DNA from: an uncultured Actinomycetes bacterium
Lineage (GTDB): Bacteria > Actinomycetota > Actinomycetes > Nanopelagicales > Nanopelagicaceae
NCBI GenBank assembly: GCA_903939005.1
Contig: CAJAFH010000125.1
Span: forward strand, 1 to 29,994
Direction: 5' to 3'
DNA length: 29,994 bases
The position numbers and the translations under genes are program-made. The notes under the pieces are model-generated. The model saw nothing but the letters and a program-made list of their open reading frames with translations, was not told the origin of the DNA and made no database searches. Of this stretch, positions 24,771 to 29,994 are shown one piece after another. Numbering within the stretch: position 1 is the stretch's first letter; each line of letters begins with the position of its first letter.

Positions 24771-25688
24771 TTAGCGTTCCATCCAGTCTAACCAGCGTAA
24801 AACAATGCCTTCGCGCAGCGCCCAAGGGCAAATTTCAATCTGAGTAATATGCAATCTCTCCATTACGGTTCGCGCGACGATTGCGCCGGCAGTAATTTGC
24901 TTCGCCCGACTTGCTGATACGCCCGGAAGATCTGCACGAGATTTATTCGTCATCTCACTTAACTTAGGAATCATCATCATTAGTGCGCTTAGCTCCAAAA
25001 TATTTGGATCACCCTTAAACCAGTGGGCACCTAATCGGGCAAGGGTCCGAAATGTTTTACTAGTTGCCACAAATTGATCAGCGGCATGTTCAAAAATTTC
25101 TTCCGGTAGTTCCGAAACTACTAACTCACGCACCTTTGATTCTAAGTTCTTAATTTCCTTATTTGTGTAAGGATCATTTTCCAGAAATTCTCTAGTTAGT
25201 CGAGCTGCACCAAGCGGCAAAGAAATAGTTGCTTCAGGATGTTCATCATCTCCTAAGCCAATTTCAAGCGAGCCGCCACCGATATCAATAACGAGCAGTC
25301 GACCACTTGACCAGCCATACCAACGACGAGCAGCTAAGAAAGTCATATTTGCTTCTTCGTCGCCGGACAGAATATTTATCTCAATGCCAAATTCTTTATT
25401 AAGGTTGGCCAAGATTTGCGCACCGTTACGAGCATCTCGAATAGCCGATGTTGCAAAAGCTAAGATTTCATCAGTCTTAAATTCTCGAGCGTGATCTACT
25501 GCATCTGAGATTGCTTGACGCAGTAGTGCAATACCAGCCTCAGTAATTTCATTTGATTTATTTAGATAATCAGTTAGCCGAAGTTCAACCTTTTGATTGG
25601 TAGTTGGGCTTGGCCGTGCGCCCGGGTGGGCGTCTACTACCTGCAGGTGAATAGTGTTCGATCCAAGATCTAGAACACCGAGTCGCAT
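24771..25688 (-). CDS. ppx: Ppx/GppA-family exopolyphosphatase
   Basis: This 305-residue ASKHA-fold phosphatase has the N-terminal LGVLDLGSNTIHLQVVD, the middle FATSAIRDARNG and ILSGDEEANMTF, and the phosphate-binding VIDIGGGSLEIGLG. It would remove phosphate from polyphosphate chains or from pppGpp. The length matches short actinobacterial Ppx proteins rather than the 500-residue E. coli enzyme. It converges on ppk1-mutT1, so synthesis and breakdown of polyphosphate are encoded side by side. The start follows a leaderless-type promoter. Confidence 0.9.
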   Translation of the reverse strand: MRLGVLDLGSNTIHLQVVDAHPGARPSPTTNQKVELRLTDYLNKSNEITEAGIALLRQAISDAVDHAREFKTDEILAFATSAIRDARNGAQILANLNKEFGIEINILSGDEEANMTFLAARRWYGWSSGRLLVIDIGGGSLEIGLGDDEHPEATISLPLGAARLTREFLENDPYTNKEIKNLESKVRELVVSELPEEIFEHAADQFVATSKTFRTLARLGAHWFKGDPNILELSALMMMIPKLSEMTNKSRADLPGVSASRAKQITAGAIVARTVMERLHITQIEICPWALREGIVLRWLDWMER

Positions 25689-25694
25689 AGGCGG

Positions 25695-25700
25695 AATCTA
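25695..25700 (-). promoter_or_regulatory. -10 box TAGATT, leaderless start of ppx
   Basis: On the minus strand TAGATT is followed by CCGCCT (6 nt) and then the ATG at 25688. No ribosome site is visible. Confidence 0.6.
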
Positions 25701-25754
25701 CAGGGGTATTGCTGGGCGCAACGTTAGCGATTTCTGAATTTCTCGATCTCCTGC

Positions 25755-25760
25755 CATAAT
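25755..25760 (+). promoter_or_regulatory. Possible -10 box CATAAT for tRNA-Thr
   Basis: CATAAT lies about 28 nt before the mature tRNA 5' end and could drive a short precursor. The -35 region is not clear. Confidence 0.35.
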
Positions 25761-25788
25761 TACGACCCTTGCAGCGATGTAAGTAAAG

Positions 25789-25863
25789 GCCTCCCTAGCT
25801 CAGTGGTAGAGCAACGCACTTGTAATGCGTAGGTCGTCAGTTCAATCCTGACGGGGGGCTCCA
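25789..25863 (+). tRNA. trnT: tRNA-Thr (anticodon TGT)
   Basis: The cloverleaf folds by eye. The acceptor arm GCCTCCC pairs with GGGGGGC with one G-T wobble. The D stem is GCTC/GAGC and the anticodon stem ACGCA/TGCGT with loop CTTGTAA, giving anticodon TGT (25821-25823). The T stem is GTCAG/CTGAC with loop TTCAATC, and the CCA end is encoded. It reads ACA threonine codons. Confidence 0.95.
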
Positions 25864-25870
25864 TTTTTTT
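25864..25870 (+). terminator. T-run directly after the tRNA
   Basis: Seven T residues follow the CCA end. No separate hairpin precedes them, but the tRNA acceptor and T arms could play that part. The next promoter starts 13 nt later. Confidence 0.35.
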
Positions 25871-25882
25871 GATAGCCAGGGC

Positions 25883-25888
25883 TACAGT
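25883..25888 (+). promoter_or_regulatory. -10 box TACAGT, leaderless GTG start of the GMC oxidoreductase
   Basis: TACAGT is followed by 6 nt and then the GTG at 25895. No ribosome site is visible. Confidence 0.55.
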
Positions 25889-25894
25889 AAGAAT

Positions 25895-27574
25895 GTGCCA
25901 ACTAAAGAATCTGACTATGACGTTGTAGTTGTTGGATCCGGATTCGGTGGATCTGTCGCAGCCCTTCGCCTTACTGAAAAAGGTTATCGAGTTGCAGTCT
26001 TAGAAGCTGGTCGTAGATTTTCTGAAAAAGATTACCCAAAAACTTCTTGGCGAATAAGCAAATTCCTTTTTATGCCGCGTTTAGGCTTGAATGGAATACA
26101 GCGCATACACGTTTTGCCTGATGTTTTAGTTCTTGCTGGGGCGGGTGTTGGCGGCGGCTCGTTAGTTTATGCAAACACTTTGTATCAACCGCCTGATAGT
26201 TATTTCGATGATGCGCAGTGGAATAAAATTACAGATTGGAAGAGTGAATTACTTCCTTGGTATGACCAAGCATCACGAATGTTGGGTGTAACTGAAAATC
26301 CATATTTCTCACCATCAGATGCCGCAATGAAAGAAGTCGCTGAAGAAATGGGAGTTGGTCACACGTTTCGGATGGCACCGCTAGGTGTTTATTTTGGTAC
26401 TGCGCCTGGTGCAAATGGTGGCGACCCGTTTTTTGGTGGCGTTGGACCTAACCGAGATGGCTGCATGCAATGTGGATCATGCATGACCGGCTGCAGATTC
26501 AACGCAAAAAATACCTTGCCCAAGAATTATTTGGGACTTGCCGAAAAAGCCGGAGCCACAGTTTTCCCGCAACATACCGTTGAAAGTTTTAGTCAAGAAA
26601 GTGATGGCAGTTGGCGAATTGTCGTGCGTAAGAGTTCCGCTTGGTTTGGCCGTAAACGCATTTTTACGGCTAGGGAATTAGTAGTTGCAGCAGGAACTTA
26701 TAACACCCAGAAATTACTTCATAAGATGCGCGATACTCAAGCGTTGCCAAAGCTTTCAAAGCAGTTGGGCGAGCTATCGCGGACTAATAGTGAATCACTT
26801 GTTGGTTCCATCATGCCGAAAGGTGGGACTGATTACAGCCAAGGCTCAGCTATTACTTCATCATTCTTTCCAGAGCCACATACCCACGTTGAGCCTGTTC
26901 GTTATGGCAAAGGCAGTAATTTAATGGGAATGCTGCAGACGGTCATGACTGATGGTTATAAAGCGAAAGATCGTCGTGCCCAGTGGCTGAAAGCAGTTGC
27001 TCGCAAGCCGAGTAATTTGATTCGAATAATGGATGTGCGTAAGTGGAGTGAGCGAACCGTTATTGCTTTAGTTATGCAAAATGTTGATTCATCAGTTTCG
27101 GTTTTTGGTAAGAAAAGTATTTTTGGATATCGATTATCTTCAAAGAATGATCCGACTAAACCAAATGCAACTTACATTCCTGCCGCAAACGATGTTGTGC
27201 GCCGAATCGCAAAAAACAGAGGCGGCATTGCAGGCGGTCACATAGGCGATTTAATTAATGCCCCATTTACCGCCCATTTTGTTGGCGGCTGCGTAATAGG
27301 TTCTGATGTCGAACATGGCGTGATTGATCCGTACCACCGAGTATTCAATTATCCGAACTTACACATTGTCGATGGTTCGAGTGTCACTGCGAATTTGGGT
27401 GTAAACCCGTCACTGACAATTACTGCACAAGCCGAACGTGCATTCTCGATGTGGCCAAACAAAGGCGATCTAGATCCAAGACCGTTGCAGAATTCACCTT
27501 ACCAACGCGTAAATTCAGTTTTTCCTCAGCATCCATTCGTACCTGCGGGTGCGGTTGGTGAATTGCGTTGTTAG
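25895..27574 (+). CDS. GMC-family FAD oxidoreductase (ChoD-like)
   Basis: This 559-residue flavoprotein begins with the FAD-binding VVVVGSGFGGSVAALRLTEKG and has the GMC loop GAGVGGGSLVYANTL. It has an unusual Cys-rich segment GCMQCGSCMTGCRFNAKNTL, the LVVAAGTYNTQKLL strand, and the C-terminal GGCVIGSDVEHGVIDPYHRV, VDGSSV and NPSLTITA. The same layout occurs in the putative cholesterol oxidase ChoD of mycobacteria. Whether the substrate is a sterol is unknown; a general alcohol or hopanoid-like substrate is possible. The GTG start fits a leaderless transcript. Confidence 0.85.
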   Translation: MPTKESDYDVVVVGSGFGGSVAALRLTEKGYRVAVLEAGRRFSEKDYPKTSWRISKFLFMPRLGLNGIQRIHVLPDVLVLAGAGVGGGSLVYANTLYQPPDSYFDDAQWNKITDWKSELLPWYDQASRMLGVTENPYFSPSDAAMKEVAEEMGVGHTFRMAPLGVYFGTAPGANGGDPFFGGVGPNRDGCMQCGSCMTGCRFNAKNTLPKNYLGLAEKAGATVFPQHTVESFSQESDGSWRIVVRKSSAWFGRKRIFTARELVVAAGTYNTQKLLHKMRDTQALPKLSKQLGELSRTNSESLVGSIMPKGGTDYSQGSAITSSFFPEPHTHVEPVRYGKGSNLMGMLQTVMTDGYKAKDRRAQWLKAVARKPSNLIRIMDVRKWSERTVIALVMQNVDSSVSVFGKKSIFGYRLSSKNDPTKPNATYIPAANDVVRRIAKNRGGIAGGHIGDLINAPFTAHFVGGCVIGSDVEHGVIDPYHRVFNYPNLHIVDGSSVTANLGVNPSLTITAQAERAFSMWPNKGDLDPRPLQNSPYQRVNSVFPQHPFVPAGAVGELRC

Positions 27575-27577
27575 ACT
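27572..27577 (+). promoter_or_regulatory. -10 box TAGACT, leaderless start of the carbonic anhydrase gene
   Basis: TAGACT is followed by 7 nt and then the ATG at 27585. Its first three bases are the TAG stop codon of the GMC oxidoreductase gene. Confidence 0.55.
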
Positions 27578-27584
27578 TAGCTTC

Positions 27585-28109
27585 ATGAGCAAATCGATTA
27601 ACCCAGATTTTCAACCTGGTTTTGATGATCTTTGGCGTGCCAATGAAGATTATGCGAAAAATTTTAAATATAGCGAGCTAACTGGCCGAGCAGCTCGAGG
27701 TCTAGCGATCGTTACCTGCATGGATTCACGTATTAATCCGCTCTCAGTAGTTGGTATGAAATCTGGTGATGCAAAAATCTTACGTAATGCAGGAGCTCGA
27801 GTTACCCAAGATGTGCTTCGTACCTTGGTTTTAGCAACTTATTTGCTAGGCGTTGATCGTATTTTGGTGATGCCACACACTGATTGTCGTATGGCCCAAG
27901 AAGATGAAGAAGTTATTCATGCCATGATCGAGGAAAAACACGGCGTAGATACTCGCTCGCTCGAATTTAATACCGTGGTTGATCAACGTGCAGCACTAAG
28001 CCAAGATCTCGCTCGTATCCGCGCTTTCCCACTAATTCCTAAAAATGTGATTGTTAGTGGCGGTATTTACCACGTAGCAACGGGCAAGATTGAACCAATC
28101 GAGAATTAA
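27585..28109 (+). CDS. Beta-carbonic anhydrase
   Basis: This 174-residue protein has the zinc ligands and dyad of the beta class: CMDSRI (Cys plus the Asp-Arg pair) and HTDC (His plus Cys), with RNAGARVTQDVLRTLVLATYLLG between them. It resembles the short Rv1284-type enzymes of actinobacteria, which interconvert CO2 and bicarbonate. I start at the ATG at 27585, placed 7 nt after a TAGACT -10 box; an upstream start at 27549 would overlap the GMC gene. The end overlaps the convergent hydrolase by 4 nt. Confidence 0.88.
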   Translation: MSKSINPDFQPGFDDLWRANEDYAKNFKYSELTGRAARGLAIVTCMDSRINPLSVVGMKSGDAKILRNAGARVTQDVLRTLVLATYLLGVDRILVMPHTDCRMAQEDEEVIHAMIEEKHGVDTRSLEFNTVVDQRAALSQDLARIRAFPLIPKNVIVSGGIYHVATGKIEPIEN

Positions 28110-28879
28110 GCCGGATTAATGCGTCGGATCGGCTGCCTAGTTATCGGATAAGACTGATCGCTTAAAAAACTTTTAATAATCGCAGTTACAATTTCCGGTT
28201 TTTCTTTTACTAACCCATGTGAAGTCCCCGGAACAATCGCTAACTGTCCAAACGGTAGAGCCTCATAAAGTTCAATTGAATGTGAATGTTTTACGACATC
28301 ATCATCGCCAGCCATTACTAGCGTCGGAACAACTATTTGTGCGATATCCGTGACATCAATATTTGGTTCTACTTTCCAGATCTCATGCATTTTGGCAATC
28401 TTTAGATCTAGCGTTTCAGGAGCATCTGGTGACATTTCGGCGTATTCAGCTCGTTCTTCATCGCTAATTCCAGCCGGATCAAATATTGGCAACTCAACAA
28501 TTCCATCTGCATTGAAGTTAGCAGCGATTGAAACAATTGACTTAACCAGATCGGGCCGCGCGATAGCGACCATGAGTGCGATATTGGCACCATCGCTGTA
28601 GCCAACTAAATGAACAGGCCCCTTAATTACCTCTGCAATAAATGCAATTGCTTCATCACGTTGAAAGTTAAAGTAGAAACCGCCTGGTTGATCAGCACTG
28701 CGGCCATGGCCAGCTCGGTCGTATGCGAATAAGTGAAATGAATCTTGCAGGGGAGTAACCATTACATCAGCAAATGAGTCAGTATTACTTAGTCCTCCAT
28801 GTAATAAGAGAACTGCTTCGCCGTTATTAGCCCACTCAAAACTCCACAGTGGGTAACCAGAGACGTTTAAATATTTCAT
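28106..28879 (-). CDS. Alpha/beta hydrolase
   Basis: This 257-residue protein has the oxyanion segment LLLHGGLSN, the nucleophile elbow GYSDG (Ser), the acid in VMAGDDDVV and the base in GTSHGLV. No signal peptide is visible, so it is probably cytoplasmic. The substrate cannot be read from the sequence. It lies 12 nt after the type II NADH dehydrogenase gene on the same strand. A TAGATA hexamer 6 nt before the ATG resembles a leaderless -10 box but lacks the last T. Confidence 0.85.
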   Translation of the reverse strand: MKYLNVSGYPLWSFEWANNGEAVLLLHGGLSNTDSFADVMVTPLQDSFHLFAYDRAGHGRSADQPGGFYFNFQRDEAIAFIAEVIKGPVHLVGYSDGANIALMVAIARPDLVKSIVSIAANFNADGIVELPIFDPAGISDEERAEYAEMSPDAPETLDLKIAKMHEIWKVEPNIDVTDIAQIVVPTLVMAGDDDVVKHSHSIELYEALPFGQLAIVPGTSHGLVKEKPEIVTAIIKSFLSDQSYPITRQPIRRINPA

Positions 28880-28891
28880 CTGCGGTATCTA

Positions 28892-29994
28892 CTACGCGAT
28901 ATCCATAATGTGGCGATTTCCGCGATCAAAAGTTAAGTAGTTCCAGGTCCAGTCGGCAATTGTGCCAACTTTATTGCGACCACCTAAAAGATAGAAGAGA
29001 TGTAGGAAAATCCAGATAAACCAAGCCGGAACTCCAGTTAGCTTAAGTTTCTTAACTTCTACAACTGCCTTATGACGGCCAATAGTGGCCATTGAACCTT
29101 TATCGCGATATTTAAAATCTTCGGTAGGACGACCATTGCTCAGATTCAGAATCTGTTTTGCTGCCCAGGCACCTTGTTGAAGTGCAACGGGCGCAACCAT
29201 TGGAAGCAAATTGCCTTTTGCATCGGTCAAACCTGCGATGTCACCTATCGCCCAAATATTTGGATAGTGATTTACTTGCAAAGTAGGCGTTGTGTCAATT
29301 CTTGATTTAACAATTGGAAGTTTTAGTGCTTCTGCAGTTGGCTCACCGCGTACACCTGCAGCCCAAATAGTTACTTCAGATGGGATATCAGCGCCATCTT
29401 TAATTGAGATTTTACGTGGCTCGACTTTTGCCACAGCAGTATTTAGAAAAACCGTAACACCCATCTTTTCTAAATCTTGTTTAGTACGGTCAGATAACTT
29501 GGCCGAAAATGTCGGCAATAGACGTGGCCCAGCTTCAATCAGATTAATCTTCATATGTTTTGCCGCATGTTTGTGGTCATTCTTAAGTGGCCCAGAAATG
29601 AGTTCGGCAAGCGCACCGACCATCTCAACACCAGTTGGCCCGCCACCAACTACGGTTAATGAGAGAACTGTTTCATCTTCAAAACGACAAAGATCTTCAA
29701 ATCGGCGCATAATTTCGGCTCGGATATTTATTGCATCTGCAACACTCTTCATGCCTAGCGCATGCTCACTAACTCCAGGAATATTAAAGTCTGCAGTCGC
29801 TGAGCCAAGGGCAAAAATTAGGTGATCAAAATGAAGCACTTCGCTGCTATCTAATTTGATCGCTTTGTTCTTGTGATCGATTTCAATCGGTGAACCCATT
29901 CGAAATTTAATATCGCTTTTGCGCAGACCGCTACGAACTGGGTAAGCCACATGATCGGCGGCTAACCCCGCGGTTGCTACCTGATAGAGCAAAG
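28892..29994 (-). CDS. ndh: Type II NADH dehydrogenase (NDH-2), 5' partial
   Basis: The frame runs off the window end. The first visible residues LYQVATAGL are the conserved segment that follows the FAD-binding N-terminus, so some 40-60 residues are missing and the TTG at 29992 is not the start. Visible motifs are LIFALGSATADFNIPG, the NADH-binding VVGGGPTGVEMVGALAEL, IWAAGVRGEP and IWAIGDIAGL, which contacts FAD. VAPVALQQGAWAA is the quinone-side motif. A C-terminal hydrophobic stretch (WFIWIFLHLFYLLGG) anchors the protein to the membrane. It passes electrons from NADH to quinone without pumping protons. Confidence 0.9.
   Translation of the reverse strand, partial: LLYQVATAGLAADHVAYPVRSGLRKSDIKFRMGSPIEIDHKNKAIKLDSSEVLHFDHLIFALGSATADFNIPGVSEHALGMKSVADAINIRAEIMRRFEDLCRFEDETVLSLTVVGGGPTGVEMVGALAELISGPLKNDHKHAAKHMKINLIEAGPRLLPTFSAKLSDRTKQDLEKMGVTVFLNTAVAKVEPRKISIKDGADIPSEVTIWAAGVRGEPTAEALKLPIVKSRIDTTPTLQVNHYPNIWAIGDIAGLTDAKGNLLPMVAPVALQQGAWAAKQILNLSNGRPTEDFKYRDKGSMATIGRHKAVVEVKKLKLTGVPAWFIWIFLHLFYLLGGRNKVGTIADWTWNYLTFDRGNRHIMDIA

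Noticed and set aside
29292..29825. 177-residue plus-strand frame opposite ndh
   Set aside because: The opposite strand has clear NDH-2 motifs. This frame has no recognisable domain and a Ser/Pro-rich shadow composition.
1..29994. Mobile elements, CRISPR arrays, phage or toxin-antitoxin genes
   Set aside because: No transposase, integrase, repeat-spacer pattern or terminal inverted repeats were seen; all long genes are core functions.

Overview
The window is a gene-dense, low-to-moderate GC stretch of an actinobacterial chromosome. Its gene content points to a streamlined actinobacterium, most like the freshwater acI lineage (Nanopelagicales); this placement is from gene content and style, not from a search. 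It carries actinobacterial signatures: mycothiol genes (mshA and an mshD-like gene), CarD, an orphan GlnR, a SenX3/RegX3-type PhoR-PhoP pair, and a Nudix-phosphatase fusion of the MutT1 type. Intergenic gaps are tiny, convergent genes overlap by a few bases, and many genes appear to be leaderless (TANNNT, then 6-7 nt, then the start codon).

Layout. 1-5899 (+): a possible operon with a ferric-reductase-like flavocytochrome (5' end cut), an exported FMN_bind protein, ApbE, a UPF0303 haem-degrading-type protein, a PfkB sugar kinase, an aldose-1-epimerase-like protein and a class III aminotransferase. 5885-7071 (-): glnR followed by a one-domain mshD. 7110-11202 (+): membrane-anchored thioredoxin, a 27-codon leader peptide with a hairpin, DUF4395, a Fur-family regulator, ygfZ, two very small membrane peptides, a nitrobindin-like protein and an asparaginase. 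11222-13735 (+): mshA, a YbjN-domain gene and gpmA. 13736-16305: phoU (-) divergent from phoR-phoP (+), with an array of PHO-box-like repeats between them. 16302-16787 (-): an LpqE-like lipoprotein. 16936-21774 (+): carD, an ispDF fusion, cysS, rlmB and an SGNH hydrolase. 21813-25688: ppk1 and mutT1 (+) converging on ppx (-). 25789-25863: tRNA-Thr(TGT). 25895-28109 (+): a GMC oxidoreductase and a beta-carbonic anhydrase. 28106-29994 (-): an alpha/beta hydrolase and a 5'-truncated type II NADH dehydrogenase.

How the genes fit together. Three themes recur. (1) Phosphate and polyphosphate: phoU, phoR, phoP, ppk1, mutT1 and ppx lie within 12 kb. (2) Thiol and sulfur: mshA, mshD, thioredoxin/DUF4395 behind a predicted cysteine-sensing leader peptide, and cysS. 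(3) Covalent flavin chemistry: ApbE beside its likely FMN_bind substrate and a flavocytochrome. The block order resembles, in compressed form, the order I recall from Streptomyces and Mycobacterium. I see no mobile elements, CRISPR arrays or phage genes.

The most interesting items are the leader-peptide attenuator (7595-7711), the PHO-box array (14435-14486), a PhoR kinase without membrane anchor, an MshD reduced to its C-terminal acetyltransferase domain, and two places where the stop codon of one gene is the start of the -10 box of the next.
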